The notes under the pieces: model-generated
Seen by the model: the letters and a program-made list of their open reading frames with translations, nothing else
What the model was told of the DNA's origin: nothing
Database searches by the model: none
Position numbers and translations under genes: made by a program
Part shown: positions 51,975 through 63,705 of the stretch, piece by piece
Layout: each line of letters opens with the position of its first letter
Numbering within the stretch: the first letter of the stretch is position 1
DNA from: Paracoccus caeni
GTDB taxonomy: Bacteria > Pseudomonadota > Alphaproteobacteria > Rhodobacterales > Rhodobacteraceae
Length of the DNA: 64,000 bases
Direction: 5' to 3'
Assembly: GCF_016629665.1 (NCBI RefSeq)
Contig: NZ_JAEPRQ010000001.1
Coordinates: 62,001 to 126,000 of the forward strand

Positions 51975-53041
51975 CCGATCTCTTCCGCGCTCGATGCCCC
52001 GTCCGCCTTGCTGACCGCCAGCCGCCGCGCCCGAGACCCGAAGGACTCGAACAGTTCCGGCCCGGTGCCGGTCAGCAGCGTCTGCGCGGGCAGCGCCGCG
52101 ATGCGGTCATACAATGCCGCGCGCCGGTCACTGTCCAGATGCGCCGCAACCTCATCCAGCAGCAGCAAAACCGGCTGATCCGACAAGGCCCGTGCATTGG
52201 CAAGGATCAGCGACAGCAAAAGCGCCTTCTGCTCGCCGGTCGAGGACAGGGCGGCGGGCATCTCTTGCGGCCCCCAGGTCGCGCCCAGATCGGCCCGGTG
52301 CGGTCCGGTCAGCGACCGCCCCGCCGTCAGATCGCGCGGACGCATCGTGCCCAGCCGTGCCGTGATGCTGGCCGCGTCGGTATCATCCGCCTGACCCTCA
52401 CCCGGCAGAAGCGCCAGCAGGGCTGCGGGAAAATCGCCGCCATCCTGCGCCGCCATGATCGCCTGAAGCGCCGCCAGCCGGTTCCGGGTCAGCGCGGCGC
52501 CTGCCTCGCCCATCTGCGCCTCAAGCGCGCGATACCAGCCTGGATCGGCAATCTGATCCTTCAACAGCCGGTTCCGCTCGCGCATCGCCTTGTCATAGGT
52601 CAGCGCCAGATCGGCATGGTCGGGAAAGAGGCTCAGCGTCACCCGATCCAGAAATCGCCGCCTGACTTCCGGCGCATCGCTCCACAGCCGGTCCATCGAC
52701 GGGACCAGCCAGATCACCCGGATCAACCGGGCCAAGGCCGTCTGCGGCACCTGTTTGTCATCCACCGCGACGCTGCGCACCCCGCTAGGAGGCGCCAGAG
52801 TCTCGACCGGGCGCCCGTCCACCTCTGCCCTGATCCGCCAACCGGCATCACGCCCCTGCCGCGCCTGATCGGGGGCGGCGGCACCGCGCAGACCACGGCC
52901 GGGGGCCAGCATCGAGGCCGCTTCCAGAATATTGGTCTTGCCGGACCCGTTCGGCCCATAGATCGCCAAGGGCCGGGTATCGACCGAAAGGTCCAGCCGT
53001 GGCCACGATCTGAACTGGGCCAGCGAGAGATGGCTCAGCAT
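51971..53041 (-). CDS. recF: DNA replication and repair protein RecF
   Basis: SMC-like ATPase that helps load RecA at gaps. The 356-residue chain has Walker A GPNGSGKTNILEA at about residue 30, the signature region STGEQKALLLSL near 265, and Walker B LLLLDEVAAHLD near 300. The ATG at 53041 begins MLSHLSLAQFRSWPRLDLSV, as expected. It lies downstream of dnaN but is separated from it by 248 bp that contain repeat copy 2. Full length. Confidence 0.96.
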   Translation of the reverse strand: MLSHLSLAQFRSWPRLDLSVDTRPLAIYGPNGSGKTNILEAASMLAPGRGLRGAAAPDQARQGRDAGWRIRAEVDGRPVETLAPPSGVRSVAVDDKQVPQTALARLIRVIWLVPSMDRLWSDAPEVRRRFLDRVTLSLFPDHADLALTYDKAMRERNRLLKDQIADPGWYRALEAQMGEAGAALTRNRLAALQAIMAAQDGGDFPAALLALLPGEGQADDTDAASITARLGTMRPRDLTAGRSLTGPHRADLGATWGPQEMPAALSSTGEQKALLLSLILANARALSDQPVLLLLDEVAAHLDSDRRAALYDRIAALPAQTLLTGTGPELFESFGSRARRLAVSKADGASSAEEIG

Positions 53042-53064
53042 CGATCAATATTCCCCGCTGAAAT

Positions 53065-53244
53065 TAAAGCGCCCGCCCGGAATCAAGGTGCCTGAAGGGC
53101 ACCGCCGGGCAGTGCCCGTCCGCCCCACCGGACGGGCACTTCGGTGAGGTTTCGCGATACGGATATGACCGACGGGGTGGCACGATAAAGCGATCAGAAC
53201 GACCGTTGCTGTGCCCATCCGGCGGACGGGCGCTGCCCTCTGCT
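53065..53244 (+). repeat. Dispersed intergenic repeat, copy 2 (plus orientation)
   Basis: Second closely similar copy, between recF and dnaN. Begins TTAAAGCGCCCGCCCGG, then AATCAAGGTGCC; the first hairpin has arms GGTGCC/GGCACC and a longer loop than in other copies, which shifts any reading frame. The 11-bp hairpin around CCCCAC is perfect (GTGCCCGTCCG/CGGACGGGCAC). Ends GCCCTCTGCT. Confidence 0.9.
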
Positions 53245-53289
53245 TCGGCGGGCAAACGTCAGTTCGTGGAAACAGGGTCCGCCCCGGCG

Positions 53290-54408
53290 TCACACGCGCA
53301 TCGGCATGACGACATAGACGGCGCTCAGATCGGTGCCTTCGCGGATCAGCGCCGCATCGCCCGAACCGTTGAACAGGAACACCGCATTGTCGCGATCCAC
53401 CTGCGAGGCGATTTCCTGCAAATATTTCGCGTTGAAGCCGATATCCAGCGGCTCATCGGCATAGGCCACGATCAGCTCTTCCTCGGCGGCACCCGCATCG
53501 GGGGCGTTGACCGACAGCACCAGCCGGTCGGCATCAAGCGACAGCTTCACCGCCCGCGAACGCTCGCTGCTGACGGTGGCCACACGGTCCACGGCGCGGG
53601 CGAAATCGCTGGCATCCACTTCCAGCTTGCGGGTGTTGTTGGCGGGGATCACCCGCGAGTAATCGGGGAACGTCCCGTCGATCACTTTCGAGGTCAGCGT
53701 CAGCGTCGGCGTGGCGAACCGCACCTTGGTTTCGCTGACCGAGACGGCAATGTCCGCCTCGTCATCATCCAGCAGCTTGCGCAACTCGGCCACGGTTTTG
53801 CGTGGCACGATCACGCCCGGCATATCCTCGGCACCAGAGGGCAGCGGCGCATCGATCCGCGCCAGACGGTGACCGTCGGTCGCCACGCAACGCAGCGCCG
53901 GACCTTCTTCGGACTGCGCCACATGCATATAGACACCGTTCAGATAGTAGCGGGTTTCCTCGGTCGAGATGGCGAATTTCGACTTGTCGAACAGGCGGCG
54001 CAACACACCGGCACTGGCGGTGAAATTCGCGCTGTATTCGGTCGAGGCCATGACCGGGAAATCTTCGCGCGGCAGCGTCGCAAGGCTGAAATTCGACCGC
54101 CCCGCCTGCACCGTCAGCCGTCCGGCAGCATCGTCCGAGGTGATATTGACCAGCGCGCCATCGGGCAGCTTGCGGGCGATCTCGTTCAACATCACGGCGC
54201 TGACGGTGGTCGAACCCGGACGCTCGACCTGTGCGGTCGCGCGGTCCACGACCTCGGTATCCAGATCGGTGGCGCGGAAGCTGACACCGTCGGGCGTCGC
54301 CTCGATCAGCACGTTGGCAAGGATCGGGATCGTGTTCCGACGCTCCACAACCGACTGCGCTTGAGCCACAGCTTTGACCAGAACGGCGCGCTCGATCGAG
54401 AATTTCAT
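53290..54408 (-). CDS. dnaN: DNA polymerase III sliding clamp, beta subunit
   Basis: Ring-shaped processivity clamp of the replicative polymerase. The 372-residue chain begins MKFSIERAVLVKAVAQAQSV and shows three clamp repeats, with FNAKYLQEIASQ and the C-terminal YVVMPMRV typical of the family, which forms the hydrophobic partner pocket. The ATG at 54408 is clear. It sits between dnaA and recF in conserved order. About 170 bp separate it from dnaA. Confidence 0.97.
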   Translation of the reverse strand: MKFSIERAVLVKAVAQAQSVVERRNTIPILANVLIEATPDGVSFRATDLDTEVVDRATAQVERPGSTTVSAVMLNEIARKLPDGALVNITSDDAAGRLTVQAGRSNFSLATLPREDFPVMASTEYSANFTASAGVLRRLFDKSKFAISTEETRYYLNGVYMHVAQSEEGPALRCVATDGHRLARIDAPLPSGAEDMPGVIVPRKTVAELRKLLDDDEADIAVSVSETKVRFATPTLTLTSKVIDGTFPDYSRVIPANNTRKLEVDASDFARAVDRVATVSSERSRAVKLSLDADRLVLSVNAPDAGAAEEELIVAYADEPLDIGFNAKYLQEIASQVDRDNAVFLFNGSGDAALIREGTDLSAVYVVMPMRV

Positions 54409-54575
54409 CGGTTTTTCCTGTCCCTATGGCCGTCAGGGCCGCGTTGTCGGGATATTTTGTAACCGCCCCTGCGAGCGGTCACAAGGTTTTCGTGGTGCCA
54501 CGCCACCCAAGCGCCTTCTGGCAGCAAAGGCCCGCCCGAACAGGCAGGCCGCTGCCTCGCTGCTTTTGCGTGCGA

Positions 54576-55973
54576 TCAGGCTTCCAGCAACCGCTTCAGC
54601 ATCGCCACGTCTTCGGCCAGCCCGTGATCTTCGCCGACCAGTTCCTCGATTTTGCGAACGCCGTGCATGATCGTCGTATGATCGCGTCCGCCAAAGCGGC
54701 GGCCAATTTCCGGCAGCGAGCGGCTGGTCAGTTGCTTCGACAGATACATGGCGATCTGACGCGGGCGGGCGACGTTGCGGGCGCGTTTCGGGCCCATCAT
54801 GTCGGCCAGCCGGATATTGTAATGTTCGGCCACCTTCCGCTGGATCTCATCAATCGAGATCTTGCGGTCATTGGTCCGCAGGATATCGGCCAGACATTCC
54901 TGCGCCACGTCCAGCGTGATCTCGCGCCGCAAAAGGCTTGCATGCGCAAACAGCCGCTGCAGCGCACCTTCCAGCACGCGAACATTCGAGGTGATCCGAT
55001 GCGCAAGGAATTCCAGCACCCCGTCGCCAATCTCCAGATCCGGCTGCTGGGCGCGGAAAGCGTCGGTCTTGGATTGCAGGATGCCAAGGCGAAGCTCGTA
55101 GGTGGTCGGATGCAGATCGACGATCAGACCGCAGGAAAGGCGCGATTTGATCCGTTCCTCAAGGCCCTTGATCTCGGCGGGGGCGCGGTCGGCCGAGATG
55201 ACGATCTGCTTGCCCTGATCGACCAGAGCGTTGAATGTGTGGAAGAATTCTTCCTGTGTGCTGTCCTTGCCGGCGATGAATTGCACATCATCGACCATCA
55301 GCAGATGCACATTGCGGAACATCGCCTTGAAATCCATGATCGTGCTTTCGCGCAGGGCCTGCACAAAGCGATACATGAACTGTTCGGCCGACAGATACAT
55401 CACCTGCGACTCGGGGTGACGGGCCTGATAATCATGCGCAATCGCATGCATCAGGTGGGTCTTGCCCAGGCCGACACCGCCATACAGAAACAGCGGGTTG
55501 AAACCGACCGGGCCACCTTCGGCCACGCGGCGGGCGGCGGCATGGGCCAGCTCGTTCGGCTTGCCGACGACGAAATTGCTGAAGGTCGAGCGCGGGTCAA
55601 GCGGCGCACCCAATTCGGGCTTGGCGGCGATGCGCGCAGTGGCGGGGGCTGCCACGCGATCGTCATTGCGCCCCTCAGTCGCGGCGGCGGCGCGCGCAGA
55701 TTGCGGCGCGGCGCTGCGGGGTGCGCTGGCCCCGGCGGGCACGACGGTAAAGCGCAAGCGCTCGACCTCGGCGCCGTGGCGGTTCAATTCGGTCACGATG
55801 GCTTCGGCGAAGTGCCGGTTCACCCAGTCCGAGATGAAGCGGGTCGGGCTTTCGAACTGCGCGATTCCGGTCTGGACCTCGTTCAGCCGCAACGGCTTGA
55901 TCCAGTGATTGAAATTATTCGGCCCAATGCTCTTTTTTAAATTCGCACATGCCTGCCCCCAGAGATTTTCCAT
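54576..55973 (-). CDS. dnaA: Chromosomal replication initiator DnaA
   Basis: AAA+ initiator that opens the origin. The 465-residue chain has the N-terminal DnaB-contact domain (ENLWGQACANLKKSIG), a linker to about residue 110, Walker A GGVGLGKTHLMHAI, Walker B LLMVDDVQFI, and the DNA-binding signature GGRDHTTIMHGVRKIEEL near the end. The ATG at 55973 fits the family start; upstream open frame (to 56156) is untranslated leader. No consensus DnaA box was found in the 554 bp upstream, so the origin may lie elsewhere. Confidence 0.97.
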   Translation of the reverse strand: MENLWGQACANLKKSIGPNNFNHWIKPLRLNEVQTGIAQFESPTRFISDWVNRHFAEAIVTELNRHGAEVERLRFTVVPAGASAPRSAAPQSARAAAATEGRNDDRVAAPATARIAAKPELGAPLDPRSTFSNFVVGKPNELAHAAARRVAEGGPVGFNPLFLYGGVGLGKTHLMHAIAHDYQARHPESQVMYLSAEQFMYRFVQALRESTIMDFKAMFRNVHLLMVDDVQFIAGKDSTQEEFFHTFNALVDQGKQIVISADRAPAEIKGLEERIKSRLSCGLIVDLHPTTYELRLGILQSKTDAFRAQQPDLEIGDGVLEFLAHRITSNVRVLEGALQRLFAHASLLRREITLDVAQECLADILRTNDRKISIDEIQRKVAEHYNIRLADMMGPKRARNVARPRQIAMYLSKQLTSRSLPEIGRRFGGRDHTTIMHGVRKIEELVGEDHGLAEDVAMLKRLLEA

Positions 55974-56527
55974 CTTCGTTGCCCTATCCTTCTGTCCCCA
56001 GCCTTCGCCGACAAGCGACGAAACAGAATTCACGCGTCTGGGGACCAAGCGGCAACAAAACACCCCTGCGCTGCTTTCGCAGCACATGAAGGGGCAACTG
56101 CCCGAACTGAACAATAGACAAGGACAACCTGAACGCCGGTGGCAGCCGACCCCCAAATATATCCCTGGGCTGAACAGAGTTGACCCTGTTTCCTTGCCCG
56201 GCCCGATCGCGGATTACCGGATGTTTCCGGCGAACCTTGTCGGGCACGTCCCCCAACACGACGTGAATCGCCTGATGAAACTAGCAACCTCTGCAAGAGC
56301 CGCGCAACCGAACTATGCGCTTGACAGAGCCTTTCCTGAATCGAATCTGCGATGCCTTTGACTCGACAGCGAAAATTAAAAATGCCTTGAAAATTAACAA
56401 ATATTCTTGTGAGCAAGCTGACGTAAAGAAAACCGGGCGCGACCTGAAAGATCGCGCCCGGCACAGAATCGCCAGCCCTTTCGGGCGGTATATTTCGGGT
56501 CGTCGAGGGCCGCTTGGGCCCGACCGA
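55974..56527. other. 554-bp region between dnaA and rpsT
   Basis: Non-coding. Contains the dnaA leader, an AT-rich patch at about 56370-56410 with a 9-bp direct repeat GAAAATTAA at 56371 and 56389 (18 bp apart), and the rpsT terminator. No TTATCCACA-type DnaA boxes were found by eye on either strand, so it is not a clear origin, though the AT-rich patch could be a melting region. Confidence 0.55.
56424..56461 (-). terminator. rpsT intrinsic terminator
   Basis: CCGGGCGCGA pairs perfectly with TCGCGCCCGG around a 9-base loop; on the minus strand it is followed by TTTTCTTTAC. It lies 67 bp past the rpsT stop. Confidence 0.85.
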
Positions 56528-56800
56528 TCAGGCCGTGGCCGACAGCGCTTTGACGCGCGATGCCAGACGCGACACTTTGCGCGAGGCGGTGTTCTTGTGG
56601 ACGACGCCTTTGGTCACACCGCGCATCAGCTCGGGCTGGGCGTTTTTCAGCGCTTCTGCAGCAGCAGCAGCATCGCCGCTGGCAATGGCTTCTTCGACTT
56701 TGCGCAGGAAGGTGCGGATGCGCGAACGACGGGCTTTGTTGACGTCGGTGCGGCGCTCGATCTGGCGGGCGCGTTTTTTGGATTGGGCGGTATTGGCCAT
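56528..56800 (-). CDS. rpsT: 30S ribosomal protein S20
   Basis: A 90-residue basic ribosomal protein that binds 16S r[34 protein letters not shown] at the start is the S20 N-terminal helix with its run of lysine and arginine, and [20 protein letters not shown] near the end is the second family block. The ATG at 56800 is clear. It is followed by an intrinsic terminator. The rpsT gene next to dnaA is common in alphaproteobacteria. Confidence 0.97.
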   Translation of the reverse strand: MANTAQSKKRARQIERRTDVNKARRSRIRTFLRKVEEAIASGDAAAAAEALKNAQPELMRGVTKGVVHKNTASRKVSRLASRVKALSATA

Positions 56801-56951
56801 GTCTTGGTCCTATCGGGTCTTTTGCGTTTCGATTGCACGAAAAGACCCATAAGACCGCCTTGGAAAGACGGACATGATTCTTGCCTAAGCGGGCCCACGC
56901 GCATGTAAGCGAGGGCCTATAGGCCAAAGATCGCCAAATGGAAACCCCGAA

Positions 56952-57728
56952 TCAGCGGTCGCGGAATTGCGCCTCGCGCTTTTCAAGGAAGGCGGCCATG
57001 CCTTCTTTCTGATCTTCGGTGGCAAAGAGGGCGTGGAAAGCCCGGCGTTCGAACAGCAGTCCTTCGCGCAAAGTCGTCTCGTAAGAGCGGTTGACCGCCT
57101 CTTTCACGGTGCGGACGGCGATCTGCGATTTCTCGGCGATCTTGCGGGCGGCGGCCATCGCCTCGGGGATCAGCTTGGCGGTCGGCACGACGCGGCTGAC
57201 CAGCCCTGCGCGTTCTGCCTCGGCGGCATCCATGAAGCGGCCGGTCAGGTTCATGTCCATCGCCTTCGATTTGCCGATGATTCGGGTCAGGCGCTGGGTG
57301 CCGCCAATGCCTGCGACCACGCCCAGATTGATCTCGGGCTGGCCGAATTTCGCGTTTTCGGCGGCAATGATAAAGTCGCACATCATGGCCAGCTCGCAGC
57401 CGCCGCCAAGGGCATAGCCGCTGACCGCCGCGATGATCGGTTTGCGGACGCGGGTGATCGCCTCGATCTGGGCGCCGAACAGGTCTTCGGTGTAAACGTC
57501 CACATAGCTCTTCTGCGACATCTCTTTGATATCGGCGCCGGCGGCGAAGGCCTTTTCGCTGCCGGTGATGATGATGCAGCGCACCTTGTCATTGTGGTCA
57601 GCCTCGGTCAGGGCCGAGGAAAGCTCGTTGATCAGCGTGCCGTTCAGCGCGTTCAGCGCCTCGGGGCGGTTCAGCCGGATCAGGGCGATGTCGTCTTCGA
57701 TCTCGACGATGATGGTTTCATAGGCCAT
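56952..57728 (-). CDS. Enoyl-CoA hydratase
   Basis: A 258-residue crotonase-family enzyme that hydrates trans-2-enoyl-CoA, probably in fatty acid or amino acid catabolism. GADIKEM near residue 64 and [15 protein letters not shown] near 104 form the oxyanion hole, [19 protein letters not shown] holds the first catalytic Glu, and [11 protein letters not shown] carries Asp at the place where rat crotonase has the second Glu, a common bacterial variant. The ATG at 57728 is clear. It is divergent from carB. Confidence 0.93.
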   Translation of the reverse strand: MAYETIIVEIEDDIALIRLNRPEALNALNGTLINELSSALTEADHNDKVRCIIITGSEKAFAAGADIKEMSQKSYVDVYTEDLFGAQIEAITRVRKPIIAAVSGYALGGGCELAMMCDFIIAAENAKFGQPEINLGVVAGIGGTQRLTRIIGKSKAMDMNLTGRFMDAAEAERAGLVSRVVPTAKLIPEAMAAARKIAEKSQIAVRTVKEAVNRSYETTLREGLLFERRAFHALFATEDQKEGMAAFLEKREAQFRDR

Positions 57729-57790
57729 TTGCTGGTCCTCACTGGCAAGAAGCTGTTGGGCGATACCTAACAGCAGTGAGCGAGGGAATC

Positions 57791-57854
57791 CAAGCGGCTG
57801 CCAGTAGGGGGGTGCGCCAGACCCGCAGCGAACGCCCCTACTGGCAGCCGTTTG
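57791..57854. repeat. 20-bp inverted repeat with 24-base loop
   Basis: CAAGCGGCTGCCAGTAGGGG (57791-57810) pairs with its near-exact complement at 57835-57854, with one G-T wobble. The loop is 24 bases. It has no T tract, so it is not a simple terminator. It directly abuts repeat copy 4. Confidence 0.85.
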
Positions 57855-57863
57855 GGCCGAAGG

Positions 57864-58041
57864 TAAAGCGCCCGCCCGGAATCAAGGTGCCGCAGGCATC
57901 GCCGGGCAGTGCACGTCCGCCCCACCGGACGGGCACTTCGTCACCGTCCTGCGCTACAGCGATGTCCGACGGGGTGGCACCATAAAGCGTCCAGCACGAC
58001 CGTTGCTGTGCCCATCCGGCGGACGTGCCCCGCCCTCCGCT
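57864..58041 (+). repeat. Dispersed intergenic repeat, copy 4 (plus orientation)
   Basis: Close to copy 2. Begins TAAAGCGCCCGCCCGG, first hairpin GGTGCC/GGCATC, core GCCGGGCAGTGC, second hairpin (GTGCACGTCCG/CGGACGGGCAC, one mismatch), then CACCATAAAGCG, GTTGCTGTGCCC and GCCCTCCGCTT. Lies between divergent genes, next to the large inverted repeat. Confidence 0.9.
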
Positions 58042-58158
58042 TTTCCCGGCCAGCCCGAGATTCCGGCAATCCCCCCTCATCCCACCTTGCACCTTGGCCC
58101 TGCATGGCTATAACCCCGGACGATTTATCTGCCGCCAGCCGCCCCAAGGATCGCCAAC

Positions 58159-61497
<3,339 letters not shown>

Positions 61498-61784
61498 GGG
61501 TATCTAGGCTCACTTAACGGTAGTATATTACTTGCGAACTCGCCCAACCCCATGACTCACCCTTCGTGACCAGGTGAACTATCCTTCACGAGACCTCTTT
61601 CGGTGACCCCTATGCACAACATTCATTTCGAGTTTTTTCAAAGAACTCGTCGCGAATTTTAGTTCGTAAAGTTACTTCCGATACACGCGCATCATCAAAC
61701 ACCTGGGTATCTAAACATCTAACTCTGGCCTCATACATGCCGAGATAGTTGCGTACCAGCTTTTAGGTGTCTGGGCGTTATCTG

Positions 61785-62339
61785 CTAAGCGTAATCGCTC
61801 ATTGCCAGAATGTAGGCCTGTGCTAGCTGATCTTTTTGTGCTGTTGCCCTCTTGCAGTCGTTCGGGTTAGATCCGAAGAATGGCTCCACGAGTGCAGCTG
61901 GTGGCTTGCCTGCGGACAAAGAGGTTTTTCCGCGTTCCTGCTTTCCGGAGGCCTGGAATGGTGTCACAACGCCTCCGCTTCCCTTTGGCCAATCAGGCAG
62001 GCCAAGAGTCTGCATCAATCTTGCTTGTAATACGCCCGCCAGAATTTTCCCCTTATGGTTGCCTGATAGATACAATACACCAGTTCCGGTTGATGTTGAA
62101 TTATGAGATGAGTTAAAGTGCAATTCAATAGAAACCGCAGCGCCCCATGAAGAAAGTTTTTCATAAGCACCGGAAATTCCTACGTTGTCTCTATAAAAAA
62201 TTTTAATTTCATGGCTGCTAGGCTGAGCGGCGATACGGTTTGCTAGGTCGGTATTCCAATGATACTCGAATTCCTTAAAGTAGGGGGAGTATGCCCCGGG
62301 CGCATCTTTTGTATGGCCGACGACGATTGCAACTTTCAT
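61785..62339 (-). CDS. N-acetylmuramoyl-L-alanine amidase (Amidase_3-like)
   Basis: A 184-residue zinc amidase that cleaves the bond between peptidoglycan glycan and peptide. MKVAIVVGHTKDAPGAYSP gives the first zinc histidine, EYHWNTDLANRI the glutamate ligand, SIELHFNSSHNSTSTGTGVLY the second histidine, and VEPFFGSNPNDCKRA the catalytic glutamate. It has no signal peptide or binding domain, as in phage-type endolysins that need a holin or other export. ATG 62339 has a strong GGGAGGGAT site; an upstream in-frame extension to 62432 is not needed. Codon use is AT-rich. It may be a lysis or competition enzyme. Confidence 0.85.
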   Translation of the reverse strand: MKVAIVVGHTKDAPGAYSPYFKEFEYHWNTDLANRIAAQPSSHEIKIFYRDNVGISGAYEKLSSWGAAVSIELHFNSSHNSTSTGTGVLYLSGNHKGKILAGVLQARLMQTLGLPDWPKGSGGVVTPFQASGKQERGKTSLSAGKPPAALVEPFFGSNPNDCKRATAQKDQLAQAYILAMSDYA

Positions 62340-62447
62340 GATAATCCCTCCCATATACGCTATAAAGTTTACTTGCAGCGAATCGCTGCTACTGGCACTA
62401 TAAAATATAGTACTTGAACTGGTGATAGTCATGCGTTCTTTTTAGCG

Positions 62448-62741
62448 ATGCTTGCGCTTGCGGCCCAAGCTCACGGGCAAGATATTGACGGATTATCTCT
62501 CGAAGGAAACCAAGTAACAGATGAAATAATTTCTGGTCATCCGTTCTCGGTTTGTATGGATGGGCTTGATCCAGCGTGCGATCTTGTTGTTCCAATGAAT
62601 CCCCTCCCGCAGGCTGCAGATCCTAATGCTGTTGTCGTTCCAGGGTTTCCCCAGCATCCTATAATTGTTGGTAATCCGTCCGGTGGTTGTCCTGTTTTGT
62701 GCGAGTGGGACCCAGAGGGAGAGGGTCGCGATGAGTGTTAG
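62448..62741 (+). CDS. Small cysteine-containing secreted protein, probable frameshift at start
   Basis: A 97-residue frame beginning MLALAAQAHGQDIDG. The start of a signal peptide seems lost: an ATG at 62431 (MRSF) runs into the T tract at 62436-62441 and would join this frame if one more T were present, giving MRSFLAMLALAAQAHG, a normal signal peptide. The mature part has four cysteines in two pairs (CMDGLDPAC, CPVLCEW). The stop overlaps the next start. It is divergent from the amidase. Function unknown. It could be translated from ATG 62448 without secretion, or be broken, or hold a sequencing error. Confidence 0.5.
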   Translation: MLALAAQAHGQDIDGLSLEGNQVTDEIISGHPFSVCMDGLDPACDLVVPMNPLPQAADPNAVVVPGFPQHPIIVGNPSGGCPVLCEWDPEGEGRDEC

Positions 62742-63053
62742 TGTAAGGCGTTTTCGTAGATTTTTGTTCAAAATACTATTTTTATCTTTGCCGACGTCTA
62801 CTATAGGTCAAGATTAGGGCTGCCAGTTGGATAGGTGCGCCGAGCAAGATTTTATGCAAGAAATTGAAGACCTGAGAGTTGAAGTAGAACGTCAGCGTAG
62901 GGCTTTAAGCTTGCATCAGACGCCGTTTCGAAGGCGCGGATCGACATGGATACAAATGCGGTTGTCGCAATGCGCGCTCAAAATGCATATGCCGTCTCGA
63001 GGTTCAATCATCTTTCTTGGTTGGATGATAATGCAAAGAAAATATTTTCCTAG
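62731..63053 (+). pseudogene. Split small membrane-protein gene, N-terminal part
   Basis: The ATG at 62731 follows GGGAGAGGG and overlaps the previous stop. It encodes MSVSVRRFRRFLFKILFLSL and a signal-like end TSTIGQD, then an in-frame TAG at 62815. The same frame goes on GCQLDRCAEQDFMQEIEDLRVEVERQRR. At about 62899, a one-base shift in a GGG run moves to a frame reading GFKLASDAVSKARIDMDTNA and on to a second TAG at 63051, after which that frame continues directly into the membrane ORF at 63072-63425. Restoring one base and reading both TAG codons (as CAG, for example) gives one 231-residue protein. Most likely a decayed gene. Confidence 0.5.
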
Positions 63054-63071
63054 CAAAACACTGCGCTTTGG

Positions 63072-63425
63072 GTGGTGACTATAATTACGTTCATTGTCGC
63101 CTCATTGGCGATTGCGACAGCTTTGCTTGGGCTTAGGCCATCGTTTAGAATCCTTGGCGCAAGAACTGAACTTGAAGTCGAGATCGACGGCTTAGTGGCT
63201 GAGATTGGCGGCGAGGCCGAAAAAATATTAGGTGCTAAGGAACGGCTTCTTGGAAGGTTTGCTGGATTGTCAACCGATATCAATATTGGTCCGTCCGGGA
63301 TAAGGGTGACTTCCGCTGCGACTTGGATGATCGTTTTGATGATCGCGTTTGTATACATTTACCTATTCATTACGGAAGTCATGGAGATTAGGGAGGTGAA
63401 TTCAGGAGCGCCGATTTTAAGTTAA
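63072..63425 (+). CDS. Two-helix membrane protein, unknown family
   Basis: A 117-residue frame starting at GTG 63072 (MVTIITFIVASLAIATALLG) with a first membrane helix, a 60-residue loop with acidic and basic residues (RPSFRILGARTELEVEIDG), and a second helix (TWMIVLMIAFVYIYLFI). No ribosome site is visible before the GTG. The frame is open upstream to a TAG at 63051, and the preceding frame fits as its missing N-terminus, so it is probably the C-terminal part of the split gene. I recognise no family. AT-rich codon use. Confidence 0.5.
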   Translation: MVTIITFIVASLAIATALLGLRPSFRILGARTELEVEIDGLVAEIGGEAEKILGAKERLLGRFAGLSTDINIGPSGIRVTSAATWMIVLMIAFVYIYLFITEVMEIREVNSGAPILS

Positions 63426-63705
63426 AAATGACAGAATGTTGAGCCACTGACCTCATATGAAGTATTATCACTTGGCTCTGCGGCTGACGGGTGTCAAGGC
63501 GAGGCCTGCGATTATTCTGATGAATATTTTTTATTTAATTTAGTATAAATCGCGGCGAGGTATATGATTTTATCAATCGCGTATTTTATATTTTGGCTAT
63601 TTTTAATATATTTTCTTTCTAAATAATCGTATCAGCAAATTTTAAGTCTATGCCCTTCTACCCTATACTGTAAGCTGGCATCCGAACACACTTCCCACCG
63701 CTCAA

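Larger units (their letters stand above)
57729..58158. other. 430-bp gap between enoyl-CoA hydratase gene and carB
   Basis: Non-coding divergent region that holds the start signals for both flanking genes, a 20-bp inverted repeat (57791-57854) and repeat copy 4 (57864-58041). About 115 bp between the repeat and the carB ATG must hold the carB promoter; none is obvious. Confidence 0.7.
61498..63705. other. AT-rich island
   Basis: About 2.2 kb with a visibly lower GC content than the rest of the window, between carB and a GC-rich partial gene. It contains a peptidoglycan amidase gene, a small secreted-peptide gene, a split membrane-protein gene and long non-coding AT-rich stretches (61498-61784 and 63426-63705, in which nothing was recognised). 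The base composition and small genes suggest recent transfer, perhaps from a phage or plasmid. No integrase or attachment site was found. Confidence 0.75.

Noticed and set aside
55974..56527. oriC at dnaA
   Set aside because: No TTATCCACA-type boxes were found by eye on either strand. Only an AT-rich patch remains, which is not enough.
57838..58092. Peptide frame in repeat copy 4 that looks conserved in copy 1
   Set aside because: Copies 2 and 3 carry one- or two-base length changes in the first hairpin that break the frame, so the similarity reflects the repeat DNA, not coding.
61498..61713. GGGTATCTA direct repeat as attachment sites
   Set aside because: Only 9 bp, both copies lie within the same non-coding stretch on one side of the island genes, so they do not flank it; no integrase nearby.
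62493..62771. 92-residue minus-strand frame with a hydrophobic start (MNKNLRKRLTLTLIATL)
   Set aside because: It is antisense to the cysteine-pair frame and the start of the split gene, has no ribosome site, and resembles no family. The plus-strand readings fit together better, but in this AT-rich stretch it cannot be excluded fully.
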